This document shows, piece after piece, positions 52,101 to 61,989 of a DNA stretch of 64,000 nucleotides. Position 1 is the stretch's first letter. Every line of letters begins with the position of its first letter. The stretch comes from Imbricaverruca yamaguchii (lineage: Eukaryota; Arthropoda; Thecostraca; Neoverrucidae): contig JAOTOL010001601.1 in assembly GCA_034440575.1 (NCBI GenBank), forward strand, positions 1,356,001-1,420,000. Direction: 5' to 3'. The translations under genes and the position numbers were made by a program. The notes below the pieces were generated by a model. It was not told the DNA's origin and ran no database searches. It worked only from the letters and a program-made list of their open reading frames with translations.

Positions 52101-55100
52101 TTTCCTCATATGGCAGGTTGCTTATGCCATTAACCATTTTTGTAGCCCTCTTTTGTACTACAAGGTACGATGGGTTAGTGCATACAAGGTAGGATGGGCT
52201 AGTCACGACAAGGTAGGATGGGTTAGTGCATACAAGGTACGATGGGTTAGTGCATACAAGGTAGGATGGGCTAGTCACGACAAGGTAGGATGGGTTAGTG
52301 CATACAAGGTACGATGGGTTAGTGCATACAAGGTAGGATGGGCTAGTCACGACAAGGTAGGATGGGTTAGTGCATACAAGGTACGATGGGTTAGTGCATA
52401 CAAGGTAGGATGGGCTAGTCACGACAAGGTAGGATGGGTTAGTGCATACAAGGTAGGATGGGCTAGTCACGACAGGAGCCTTGACGCACACTGCTGGCTG
52501 GTTATCTGGGCTCAGGGGCGCGTCGACTGCGTTGGTCATACGGAGCTTGCTTAGCGGTCACTGTAGAGCCGTTATACGGAACGCATGTATGGGTGGGTCG
52601 CCCAGACAACAGGTCAAAGGTTAAACACCGCCAGCTAGAGCATGAGTGTTGAATCTGTTATTTAGAGCAGACAAAATATTTATGCTGGGTAACATGTTGC
52701 ATAGACGACTCAGAAGGCAGTGCATACATTGGCTGATGCTCTCAGGCATTATGAAATGGGCAACAACATATAGTCCCATATGAATCCTGGAAGAAAATGC
52801 GAGTCAGGTCAACATTTAGAGGGCAATGGGCCCCTTAAAAGCATACGAAATGACATGCATGAGTGCACGCCACATTCTGATCGCAAAGTCCGATTTCAGC
52901 CGCTGATATCCAGCACTGCAGCTGCGATCGCGGCATTAGCATTGCAGGCCATACACAACTCCTGGTGGCCGTCGGGTACGAATGACGCTGCAGGCGGAAA
53001 AGGGCCACAGTGGACCTGCACAAAGACATCACCATGAACCTCTCGGTGGCGAGGGGGTGGAGACGGAGGACTCTTTGGTCGCTTATTTTCGTGCAACGCC
53101 ATCGGAGTGCCGTCACGTATCAAAAAGTTCGGGAAGTTTGTTCTCGCCATTGTCACCGGTCACCCACCTGATCGAGGTGGACTGGGTTCTCGATATTCAG
53201 TAGCCAGCCGTCGAGGCCATGGTGCAGACTGATGGCGACCAGCCGCTCGACGGCCGTGTCCACTGTAGACGATGAGTCCAACAGTCGACCACAAAGGTGC
53301 GCGCCGTCCTCGGCCTCGGTGATAATGGTGCCTGCCGATCACGGTCGTTACCACTGGCTCTGATGGCTCCCGGGGTCGGGTCATGGCAACGGCTGCAGGT
53401 CAAAGGGTGGGAGTCTTTAACCCAGTATTAGTCCGGCTTCCTATCCGCACATCATTGACAGAGTGGTCAAATACTGTCCCCTGCTTATATTAAGAACGGT
53501 TGGGTCGAATAAAATATGTCGAGCAGCAATTGACAGCGTCGTGGAGTACGGCCACAGAGAACGTGAGACATTCTGTTGTAAGTGCGCAGTAAGGCCGTCT
53601 GGGAGCTGTCCAGCCGCTCAGCCGCCTCACGGCGAGGTCGGTCGACGCTGTGTCGTGCCCACGTGGTGTGGCACTGCGGTAAATTGCAAACCACAAAATC
53701 TCCTTGTTATACATAATTGCTTCAAATTTGGTACATTTGAGTTTCCATAGTCTTGGGCAATGTTTACCCTTGTTCTAAATTTTGAACCGAATGACAAACA
53801 TTTCCAGAATACCATTCAATCAATACTTTTGCACATTAATATCCCAATATTTTTAAAGTAGGATATCAAAACAAAACAACGACATGGCGCATAAATTACA
53901 TCCACTAATTGTCTCTCGATTCCCACTGACAGACGTCAAATATTTTCACTCCTTCGCTTCCTGAGACAATTTATCCCAATCGATACATTTTTTGTTTTTA
54001 ACCCGCGCACGTCCGGGGGGCAGATATCTGCCCTCTCCGGTTTTTCCTTATTTGCCGTCAAACTAATCGGGTTAGCAAGGCAAAACCATGCATAGCTGTT
54101 TATTGGTCTTTTCCGCATATCCTCATACATTTGTAATCCTGGGTCACCTCAGGCCGGGTCACCAGGTCAGGCGAAGTGACCCAACTACACTCGGAGTTCT
54201 AGGTAGCATAACTTCCACAATAATTGAGCGATTTATTTCAAACTTATAACATGTCATGATCTTATCAGGGACCATAATATGTATATCGGTTTTTTTTCGT
54301 AGCATCGACCTTAGGCCAGGTCGCTGCCATGGCTTCCCCATTATAGGGCTATGGCAAAACATACAACTGTTTCCTGGTTACATATTTGCGCTCGGAATGA
54401 TTTCACAACGGTTGTGGCATGTAGATGGAAGCTATGCTCAATGTTACCGCTAACATTTTTGCTCAGTGACCTCACCAAGGTCTCTGAGGTCATCTGAGAT
54501 CACTACACATTTCTGCGCATTATATCGCACTGCATTGAGCTAGAAGGCTGAAATTACCGTCATTGTGCTTGTATCGCCAAGACGTGTCGATTGATACATT
54601 ACATGACCTCCCTAGACGACTGCATGACCATGACCTGAGGTCGACTTCATTGCCTTGACCTGAGTTTCGGTTGACCCAACCTTAAATTACACCACCTATT
54701 GTCGATAGCGCATTTCAAGGACTGTCGAATAGCGTTCGCCGTTTGTTTCTATCTGTTACAGGTCCTGAGATATGTATCTATATCTGAGTCACACCTGATC
54801 TGGTCGAATTTGACCTATGATGACCCAGTGACCTGAATGTAGACCTGAGCGAAAAAAATGACCGAAACACTTTCGATAGAGCCCGTCATCAGCTATCCAA
54901 CGCCGTTTTCCGTTTGTCGCTAGCTAGCATAGTTCAAGAGATCTTAGGGGGCAAACATCTGCCCCCACCGGACATGCGAAGTTGGCGCGGACCGCCGGAC
55001 GTGCGAGTGTTAGCTAGCATAGTTCAAGAGATCTTAGGGGGCAAACATCTGCCCCCACCGGACATGCGAAGTCGCTTGTCGCTAGCTAGCATAGTTCAAG

Positions 55101-58100
55101 AGATCTTAGGGGGCAAACATCTGCCCCCACCGGACATGCGAAGTTGGCGCGGACCGCCGGACGTGCGAGTGTTAAGAATCGTCAAACATGACGGCATTCT
55201 GGCGTCACTCACGCCTGACTTACCACCACCTTATAATTTCTTCTAAGGCAAAAGGTGTATAATTTATCAAATGACAGCTCTTGAAAAGTTCGTGCAGATG
55301 CCTGAATACACCTTCAACGTATCACGATATTCAACGATGGGAGGAGGGCCGATTTGACCCAACATGCCGGGTTAAGGACCACATACACCTACATGAATAC
55401 AGCGAAATGGCGAACTCTACCGGAGACAGTCAGGTATCATAGCACCACTCGGAAGCGTACGCATGCATACGTGCGTGCGTGCATAAAGGGGCTAAGGGGG
55501 CATTGCCCCGTCCTCAAACGGCCTGAAAGGGGCCAAAAGATAGTTTGGCCCCTCAAGCGGGACTGTAGAATGGCCAGGACAGTAGCATAATGGTACATAC
55601 CAGGACAGTAAAAACAAAAACATACTAACACGCGCCCTGGAGGGCCTCGGAAAATTACGCGCACTGGAGGGGGCGGATTCCGCCCCCCCCCCCCCTGCGA
55701 TCTCGGTTCATACTGAGGCTAGAGCAACGAAATTCGCAGGGTGGATGGGTACGATAGTGAACTCTATTGTGTGCAAATTTCATGACCTTAGGTCAATATC
55801 TTGAAGTTCAAATGAGATCAAAATATTAAAATGTTATGGTTTTACGTGGATTGGCTTGTCATTGTTATGGATCGCTGTGATTGTGTTTAAATGATCCAAA
55901 ATTGACATTAATGATGTTTTGGACATTCCTAATGATGCAATACAGATCCCAGATCCTCCATTTGACCTCAGGTCACCTATATAGGAGCACTTTAGCACGT
56001 CATTACCTGCTCCAGTTACCGGAACCGGCCTGCCCACCCGACTGCTCCCTTGGGCGGTTCGGCACAATCGGCTTCGCAAAGAAAGAAGTGAAATACATGA
56101 ATAAAGTATGGAAACGCTTAGGCACACAATGACAAACAATAGATTTCGGGATGTGTAGGGAGTAACATGTAAAGTGACGTCAATCGCATGGCAGTCATTT
56201 CAATTTTTGACAACATTCCAGTTGACAAAGTTCGGTTCTATTAGCCTGTTATGGACATGGCCAGACTTGACCTCGGCGACCTAACATGACTTTTAAATTA
56301 CATAGCATAACAAAATGCATCAAACAAGTCGCTAGTGTTGTCAAGAACAGTTCCCTTTTGCCAATATACGGGAAGCGCATCAGCGCCGATATTTGTGGTC
56401 TGGCGCTGCGAATTGATTTTACTTTAACGGCCCCTATCTTGAAAAGTTTTCGGCCGATTTTTCGTAATTTAAACAATGCGCCGGTCATTTACAAGTAGGT
56501 ACGCAAAAAATTGCGTATATCGGCTGGGACAAGATGGAGTTATGTACGAAAAATCGGAGGGGTGGGCGGATTTCGACATTCCTCCTCCAGGGCGTGTGTT
56601 AACCAGTCATACACTTGACCTGACTTGACCTCGGTAACCTGACATGACTTTGAAACAATGTAGCATGACATTGTACATCAAACAAGTCGCTAATTTTGCC
56701 AAGAACACTTCCTTTTTGCCAATACACGGGAAGCGCATCAGCGCCGATATTTGTGACCTGGCGCTGATAAAATTTTTTGACTTTAGCGACCCTTAACTCG
56801 ACAAATTTTCAGTCTATTTTCATTTTTATTACTTTAAACAACGCGCCGGTCATTTATAAGCATGTACACAAACAATGGCGTATATCTGGCGGTAAAATCT
56901 GGAGTTATCTACGAAAAACCGGAGGGGTAGGCGGATTTCGCCCCCTCCTCTCCAGGCCGCGTGTTAAGGTCCGACGACTGTGACGAGATATGCACGAACA
57001 TGAAATATGTGGTCCCAATCAGCGAAAATGTTCATAAAAATTAATAATATCGACAATTACTGAGGGTCTCACTATATAACATGCTAAAATAGGCCTTGAC
57101 GCATACAGCAACTTGAGTTCATTGAAATGCAAGACGCCGAAAGCGGAATGTTTTCCGAAATAAAATAAAACTAATTGCATGTGCATATCCAAATCACTCC
57201 CCTAATGCAAGATCCCTGTCTCACCCCAACTGCATGAGCCGGGTGTAACGCCAGGAGCGCTCATGAAATTAGGGTAGTCGTATTTTTTTATTCGATGAAA
57301 ACAACACGGATGAGACAATGTTAATCACAAGCACCAATGACAACAAAACAAGACGCTTCTGCTGCTAGGGAAGTGTTTGTAGAGCAGTTCCATTCATGAC
57401 GTTGGGATGTGCTAAGGCCTCAGTTAATTATGGGCATCAGACAATTAATGCCAACAAATGTGGGAATGTGTGTTTCGTCGCTGCAATGTTGCTCGAACTG
57501 ATTTAAAATTGCACAGGGACCCTGCAAAACCACTGATTCCACAAAATTCAACCGGGACCCGATTATAATTATGTCGGTACCCTCAACACGAAAAAATCGA
57601 CAGAGACGCCGAATATATAAATTTGAGTCAGAACCATTGCCCTACAAGTTGCAAATATCGCGCCAGACGCTCACAAAATTGTACAGGACCACGAAACAAA
57701 ACGTGCAGTACCCCAGAAAGGAATGCGCCAGGTCCCCCAAGTTGCGCCGGGATGCCAACGACCCGGGACCCGGAAAAGCGACCCGGGCTCAATTGCACCT
57801 GAACCCCAGAACCGCGCTGGGGCCCTAAAAAATTTCGTCGGTGGTCGACAAATAAATTGCATCGGGGGCCATAAAAAATACAGCGTGGGCCCCAACATCG
57901 CAACGGGACCGGATAAGCATAATTTGAGGCCCAGAAAAATGAAGCAGGGACCCCTAAAAATCAATCGGGGCCTGAACAATCGCTCTAAAGCCTCAAATAT
58001 CGCGCCGGAGTTCCCACAATCACACGTGACAACGAAACACGCTCCAGTGCCCCGAAAAAAAAACGCACCTGGTCCCACAAAAAGTACAACAGTACTTTGC

Positions 58101-60927
58101 AATGCATTCCGGCGCCCCAAATAAACATACTGAGAGGCCATGACATACCGGAGATCCTGAAAACTCACTGGAGACCCTGAAAACACACTTGGACTCTCAA
58201 AAACAAGCCGTAGCCACAACGACGGCATAAGTACCTCCCAAACAAGCCGAGGCCCTCAAAAGGTGACATGATCATACAAACGCGCCGGGACAGCAAATAA
58301 AAACCATCGGAGCCTTCGAAAACCTTCGGTTCTTTAAAAACCTCGTGAATCCACAAAAATAAAGGAGCAAATAAACATATCGGGTTTCCTAAATGCGCTT
58401 CGGGAATTAACAGTCAAGCTGGGGCTCTGAAAACACGTCAACAATCGAAAGAACGGAATGGGCCCTACAAAGAACATATAACTAGGGCGCGTCTCTGCTC
58501 ATAAAGACATCAAGACATAAAAGATTAGTGCAACTATGAGCCACAAGGGCCCTTCTTCGTTGCACTCTGTACACTGAACCAGTTGCCCACCAAATCTGTC
58601 AATCAGCCCTCCCTGTAATACTGAAAAGCAAGCCCTATATTCTTATAATGATTGTCTATGCTGTTTTTAAAGATGTTAAATGTGCTGCTACTGACGATGT
58701 TTTCTGGCAGCTGGTTCCAGTGTTCCACTACCCTGTTGGTGAAGAAAGTTTGCATTAACCTTGTTCTGCTGTGGTTAACTTTAATTTTGAATTTATGACC
58801 TCTAATTGCATCATTTCGGTTAAATTCAAACATTTCCCCAAGGTATCCCCTCTCCAGACCATTTACAAATTTAAAGACCTCGATGAGATCTCCTCTCAGC
58901 CTTCTATATCTAAGTGAAAACATATTCAATTTCTTCAATCTTTCCTCATATGCCAGGTTGCTTATGCCATTAACCATTTTTGTAGCCCTCTTTTGTACTC
59001 TCTCTAAAAGCCAACAATCTTTTTCATAGCTAGGAGACCAAGCTTGGATGCAGTATTCCAAATGTGGCCTGACGTATGCACAGTAAAGCTTCCTGATTAC
59101 TTCCTCACTTCTGTATGATACATTCCTATTTATTGCCCCGAGCATTCTCAGTGCCTTCTTCCTGGCTTCCTTGGTCTGTTCTGATGCCCCCAGTTTTGTG
59201 TTTAGAATAACACCTAAATCCTTCTCCTGTTGAGTCTCTGATAGCACTTGGCCACCCATCAAGTATGGAGCCTTCATATGCTGCTTACCTACATGCATGA
59301 TTTTGCACTTATCATAGCCATCATATCATATCATATCATATCATAGCTCGATAGCCAAACTGTGAACATATATAAACAAAACGACGAGTTACATATAGCA
59401 ATGTTCAGAGAGGTATCCGCATTCCTCTTCGACCAGAAAATGTATGAGATCCAACAATTTAAGTCCTGGCCCTTGTATGGCACTTTGCCACCTTCAATAG
59501 TGCAGGATTTCTTTTTTTAAACCCCAACTCCCAAAGCGTGTCCAAACGGATATATGAAAAACGACCTGCGGAACGTACCGGAATCTAACGATTTACATCA
59601 CATTCTAGGGTTGTGGTTACTGATAAGCCTTTCAGATCAGCTGCAAGGTAAATGGTCCGCAAAACGTGAATTGCGTAATGGCTACGTAACAGTTGCTTGA
59701 TGTTTACCCAACAATGCTCAAAACTGACGCGATTAAAGTATTCAGAATAGTACTCATCGACATTGGTGGAGAATTGCATAAATGTTAAGGGATGCATTCC
59801 ATTGAGTATAGTAGGCCATGAAAACATTCCGGCATGCTTTTCTATAGGTTTATATGCCAAACTTCAAGGATGCTCCGCATCTTTCGGGGCTCCACGGATA
59901 CTCCTAAAGTAATATAATTATCCAGCCGTGTTCATAAACATCTTGGGATACTAGCCGTGCGATATTTTTACCTTTTGACACTTTCAACGACATAGAGTAA
60001 GGGCAGATCAGCACGAGGTGGTGGTCTTCTTTTAGAAACTTCCGAAATATTTCCGACACCATTTCCCGGCACTCGGGCCAGGAAAAGATACCAAACATAA
60101 TTTAATGTCAAATATAACTTCAGTGTAACTCATCAGCTTAAAAAGGTCATACAATATTAGGTTGGACCACTGATCTCCAATAACTTTAAAACGTTACTGT
60201 TACTGAGTGTGCATGTTAGTGCATGAGTGTGTAGTGTGCATGTTATGTGTGCATGTTAGCTAAAATGCCTATCACCCTTATACGTCCAACATTGGCCAAT
60301 TGAAGGCAAACAGTGAGGTGAGTTGCAGACAATAAGTTATTTCGGCGAAATAAACGGTCTACATGTTCCATCTAATGACGTCATAGGCCAGCGAAATGCG
60401 ATGTCATCATACAAATTGTTGTACCGTAAGGCGAGAAAGGGATGCTATGTTGGCGTGTCGTTATTCATAGCTTCGAAAAATATGGGGTGGTATCACCCAC
60501 CCCGCCCCCTCATGAGCACTGTATAAATTATGTTCCAGGAAGCCGATAGGTGTTGAACAACAGAAAGTGCAGAAAGCACCACACTTGAAGTGCTATTCGC
60601 TTCTTTTTTTAACTGACAATGGACGATGAAGGTCGGTAGGGAACAATATTCCCTGCAAACCCTCCAACTGAAAGTCTCCTTCAGTTTAGTCAGATGTCCA
60701 ATAATCACTGCATGACGCTCTGCACGAGGAATCACTGACAGCTCGCGAGACAATGTTGACGCAGGGTGTTTCCCTCACCGTAGATGGGCACCCCATGTGT
60801 GTGAGCGGCGTCCACCCATCCGCAGGGAGGCACCGTCACAAAATGGTGGCTGAAGTACACAAACTCGTCGATTCGCGGCCAGTGGTAGAAGGTGTAGGCA
60901 GACGGGTCGTCGTGACCCTTGTGAAAC
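43052..60927 (-). CDS. ENGASE: ENGASE, cytosolic endo-beta-N-acetylglucosaminidase (GH85), 5'-partial, ten coding exons
   Basis: ENGASE cleaves the GlcNAc-GlcNAc core of free N-glycans in the cytosol during glycoprotein turnover. Ten exons (60927-60779, 53331-53168, 51131-50992, 50495-50330, 49407-49195, 48131-47947, 46962-46798, 45308-45165, 44399-43920, 43169-43052) join in phase to 640 residues plus stop. Family blocks appear in order: [30 protein letters not shown] with the catalytic Glu codon at 53191-53189, [80 protein letters not shown] and a C-terminal beta domain. The first 150-200 residues of the family lie off the right edge. An E/P-rich tract of about 100 residues (44033-44332) interrupts the C-terminal domain. 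The human protein has 743 residues and a longer C-terminus. Confidence 0.97.
43170..43919. other. Last ENGASE intron
   Basis: No exon. A short tandem repeat at about 43790-43895 has three units with CAACTGGCGTTCCAG. A possible ultra-short retroposon remnant lies near 43667-43720. Confidence 0.45.
43920..44399 (-). CDS. ENGASE: ENGASE exon with Glu/Pro-rich insertion
   Basis: Acceptor gtgtctgctgcag|T, donor GTCAG|gtgagc, phase 2 in and out. About 100 residues of Glu-Pro and Glu-Leu-Glu-Pro repeats (44033-44332) precede [15 protein letters not shown] and DGWHV, which resumes the family sequence. Confidence 0.88.
44033..44332. repeat. ENGASE: Coding hexamer-based minisatellite (Glu-Pro tract of ENGASE)
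   Basis: Plus strand reads CCGGCTCCGACTCCGGC-like repeats; on the minus strand they encode PEPE/ELEPE. The block [10 protein letters not shown] repeats an earlier [10 protein letters not shown], showing a roughly 26-residue duplication. Confidence 0.85.
44750..45095. repeat. Degenerate tandem repeat of about 57 bp in an ENGASE intron
   Basis: Units share GAGATCAAGGGAATCCCAC-type words followed by AGCCGAGGCAGA-type words; about six diverged copies. Confidence 0.65.
45165..45308 (-). CDS. ENGASE: ENGASE exon, C-terminal beta domain
   Basis: Acceptor gctgccggcag|A, donor GTCAG|gtgcgg, phase 2 in and out. Encodes [20 protein letters not shown] and [10 protein letters not shown]. Its acceptor is the first of three tandem copies (see 45301-45494). 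Confidence 0.9.
45301..45494 (-). repeat. 60-70 bp tandem repeat that includes the ENGASE acceptor at 45308
   Basis: Three units begin (plus strand) at 45301, 45371 and 45431 with CC(A/G)TCAGT(C/T)TG. Read on the minus strand, each contains a pyrimidine-poor acceptor-like ccgcag|ACTGACGG or, in the used copy, ccggcag|ACTGATGG. Confidence 0.8.
45495..46797. other. ENGASE intron
   Basis: No exon. Contains AT-rich sequence with a C-run at 45716-45724 and a TGACC-rich patch at 46025-46080 (tgaccttgactaactcgttg). Confidence 0.4.
46798..46962 (-). CDS. ENGASE: ENGASE exon, FSGGSCL motif
   Basis: Acceptor acatgttgccag|T, donor TTCAG|gtaacc, phase 2 in and out. Encodes [19 protein letters not shown], the counterpart of the vertebrate EDAWHGGSSL block. 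Confidence 0.9.
46963..47946. other. ENGASE intron
   Basis: No exon. A 10-bp tandem repeat TTCAGCGTCG lies at about 47245-47315. Confidence 0.45.
47947..48131 (-). CDS. ENGASE: ENGASE exon, LSAQ motif
   Basis: Acceptor ctgtcgtcag|GTG, donor CGGAAG|gtgggt, phase 0 in and 2 out. Encodes [19 protein letters not shown] and an Ala/Pro/Leu-rich linker that is longer and less conserved than I recall for the family. Confidence 0.88.
48132..49194. other. ENGASE intron
   Basis: Nothing recognised apart from a GC-rich patch at 48460-48620. Confidence 0.4.
49195..49407 (-). CDS. ENGASE: ENGASE exon, LFAPGW motif
   Basis: Acceptor cggtgccgacag|CCG, donor GGAAAG|gtgagg, 71 codons, phase 0. Encodes [20 protein letters not shown] and [19 protein letters not shown]. 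Confidence 0.96.
49408..50329. other. ENGASE intron with a SINE
   Basis: C-rich plus strand with loosely repeated CTGCCCCACTGTAACCA words surrounding a full-length tRNA-SINE. Confidence 0.5.
50050..50210 (+). mobile_element. tRNA-SINE, full length with perfect 15-bp TSD
   Basis: 161 bp from GGGGACGAGTAGCTTAGG to the ccaataaccaacca tail; A-box TAGCTTAGGGG, B-box GGTTCGAGTCT. Direct repeats ACTGTTCTGCTCCCT at 50035-50049 and 50211-50225 define both ends of the family. Confidence 0.95.
50330..50495 (-). CDS. ENGASE: ENGASE exon, FVNYGW and VYVGVD motifs
   Basis: Acceptor cctgtcgccag|G, donor GTCAGG|gtgagc, phase 2 in and 0 out. Encodes [20 protein letters not shown] then [19 protein letters not shown]. 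Confidence 0.96.
50992..51131 (-). CDS. ENGASE: ENGASE exon, WYDSV motif
   Basis: Acceptor gtgtccaccag|GTG, donor AACGA|gtgagt, phase 0 in and 2 out. Encodes [15 protein letters not shown] and [20 protein letters not shown]. Confidence 0.95.
51340..51655. repeat. 24-bp minisatellite, left part
   Basis: Two alternating 24-bp monomers, ACAAGGTAGGATGGGTTAG+TGCAT and ACAAGGTAGGATGGGCTAG+TCACG. Continues at 52160. Confidence 0.95.
51655..52159 (-). mobile_element. CR1-like LINE fragment (copy 3) inside the 24-bp minisatellite
   Basis: Encodes the last part of the reverse-transcriptase ORF ([20 protein letters not shown] to [13 protein letters not shown]) and the 3' UTR, ending in three ATAAAGAC units (TTTATGTC on the element strand). 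Array monomers resume on both sides, so the element inserted into a pre-existing satellite. Confidence 0.93.
52160..52475. repeat. 24-bp minisatellite, right part
   Basis: Same two monomers as the left part, in the same alternation. The open frame joining this array to the LINE is an artefact. Confidence 0.95.
52491..52550 (-). mobile_element. Ultra-short retroposon, minus copy
   Basis: Minus strand reads tatgaccaacgcagtcgacg then cgcccctgagcccagataac. No clear target duplication. Confidence 0.6.
52551..53167. other. ENGASE intron
   Basis: Nothing recognised. Confidence 0.4.
53168..53331 (-). CDS. ENGASE: ENGASE exon with the catalytic Glu
   Basis: Acceptor gtgatcggcag|GC, donor GATCAG|gtgggt. 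Encodes [13 protein letters not shown] and [19 protein letters not shown]; the Glu in NIEN is the general acid in GH85. Confidence 0.96.
54018..54033. repeat. Perfect 16-bp palindrome
   Basis: GGGCAGATATCTGCCC, in a context (cgcacgtccgggg ... ctccgg) related to the repeats at 54920-55180. Confidence 0.8.
54922..55176. repeat. Three-copy repeat with a GGGGGCA/TGCCCCC hairpin
   Basis: Each copy has TAGCATAGTTCAAGAGATCT, GGGGGCAAACATCTGCCCCC and ACCGGACATGCGAAGT. Copies 1 and 3 are followed by GGCGCGGACCGCCGGACGTG; copy 2 is not. Confidence 0.9.
56262..56972. repeat. Tandem duplication of about 355 bp
   Basis: The unit starting at 56262 (acttgacctcggcgaccta) recurs from about 56622 (acttgacctcggtaacctg). 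Shared blocks include caaacaagtcgcta, cgggaagcgcatcagcgccg and atttttcgtaa/atttaaacaa-type sequence, with about 15 percent divergence by eye. Confidence 0.85.
57510..58470. repeat. Decayed tandem repeat of about 30 bp
   Basis: Units follow a pattern GGG(G/A)CCC(C/T) - A-run - ATCG/GCGCC, for example gctggggccctaaaaaattt and gggacccctaaaaatcaatc. Copies are too diverged to align base by base. Long open frames on both strands result from the compositional pattern. Confidence 0.7.
58500..59314 (-). mobile_element. CR1-like LINE fragment (copy 4), best preserved
   Basis: Carries 231 codons of the 3' part of the reverse-transcriptase ORF ([55 protein letters not shown]) without stops and the 3' UTR. 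The 5' end is truncated at 59314 against an (ATATC)n run. Confidence 0.93.
59315..59345. repeat. (ATATC)n microsatellite
   Basis: About five ATATC/ATCAT units at the 5' boundary of LINE copy 4. Confidence 0.85.
59585..60098 (-). pseudogene. Possible degenerate coding relic, family unknown
   Basis: Two minus-strand frames (60098-59904 and 59860-59585) read like parts of one protein, each with a similar FSWP word ([30 protein letters not shown]), broken by stops. I do not recognise it and chance is possible. Confidence 0.2.
60099..60778. other. ENGASE intron
   Basis: Nothing recognised beyond GTGCATGTTA repeats at 60205-60260. Confidence 0.4.
60779..60927 (-). CDS. ENGASE: ENGASE exon (first in window)
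   Basis: Acceptor gatgtgcgttcag|G, donor TACG|gtgagg, phase 2 in and 1 out. Encodes [32 protein letters not shown] and [11 protein letters not shown], closely matching the start of the GH85 barrel. A 394-bp MITE lies 75 bp upstream in the next intron. Confidence 0.96.
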
Positions 60928-61001
60928 CTGAACGCACATCACTGAAGTTGTGAAGTTGGAAAACAGCAGTGATCATTCTCTGCAGTCGTGTACGAACTAA
61001 G

Positions 61002-61395
61002 GGTCTGTTCCTGACCCTGCTCCAAGCTGCTCCGAGCAATTTGGAGTAGCTGCTCCGTGTTCCCGTGCGTTTTCGGAGCAGAACGGAGTAGCTCCAATCT
61101 ACTCCAACTTACTCCAACTTACTCCCGCCGAGAGCAGGGGCAACTTGGAGCAGCTTGGAGTAGCACAAATATGGCGCTGACGATACATTTGCGAAGCGCT
61201 TTGGGGAATCTGCGTCAACAAGTTTTGATCATCTGCGTCATATATGTTATCATAATACAAGTACAAACAGCTGACTTTTACTCCAAGTTACTCCAGACGT
61301 TCGAGCGCTCGTTTTTCCCGAGCCTGCTACGAACTGCTCCAAGTTGCTCCAAGTTGCTCTACTTTTTTTTTTGGAGCACGGTCAGGAACAAACCC
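61002..61395. mobile_element. Non-autonomous DNA transposon (MITE), 394 bp
   Basis: Terminal inverted repeats GGGTCTGTTCCTGACCCTG (left) and the reverse complement GGGTTTGTTCCTGACCGTG (right) match at 17 of 19. Subterminal (CTCCAA)-type repeats fill much of the interior. Flanks are ACTAA and AAATTA; a 3-bp TWA-like duplication typical of PIF/Harbinger is possible but not clean. There is no transposase. Confidence 0.75.
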
Positions 61396-61989
61396 AAATT
61401 ACGCAGTAAGGATGCCTTCCAATATTCCACGTCGATATCAACTGCCATGGCCATATTGGATATATTCCTCCGTTGTGATGAACTGAGTAAAATGATGTAT
61501 AACAAGAACGACGTTTCCTCCATTCGAATTTGTATTATAGGCAAATATAACATAACACAAAGGCACAACCACAAGCACACGCACCAGCACACGCATATGT
61601 ACGGGTGTCCGAAAAAGGCGAATGATGAAAAAGGAATATGAGCCCTGAACAATGAATGACATACATCATCGGGTGTAGTTTACATCATCCGGTGTAGATT
61701 TATGTAAGTTTTTTTTAAGCTGGAACATTTGTTCATGAGTGCGCATAACAGAGCTCGAGGTGAAGAAACAAAGGCATTGCAAAATCACGCTTATGCAGGA
61801 TGGTTCCTGTGGATTGATCACCACTCCCTGCCATATCTGCAATAACCAATGAATACAAATTGCAGTGTTTATTTGGGCAAGCACGATACCGGTCTTCCGC
61901 CATCGTACAGAGATAATTTCGTCGTAATTTTGGACAAAATATCGTTCGGTCATCACTGCATCGTTAGATGACGCAAGAAGCTAACTAAA
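61396..61989. other. ENGASE intron
   Basis: Nothing recognised; a short CACA-rich stretch at 61560-61605. Confidence 0.4.

Larger units (their letters stand above)
53332..57509. other. Long ENGASE intron, left part
   Basis: No exon. Holds TGACCT/AGGTCA-rich sequence (54140-54860, 55960-55980), hairpin-bearing repeats (54920-55180) and a 355-bp duplication (56262-56972). Confidence 0.45.

Noticed and set aside
51763..52539. 258-residue minus-strand frame joining PSYLV repeats to LINE sequence
   Set aside because: Chance fusion of the 24-bp satellite frame with the inserted LINE.
57671..58228. 185-residue minus-strand frame
   Set aside because: Runs through the decayed 30-bp repeat; no splice sites or recognisable domain.
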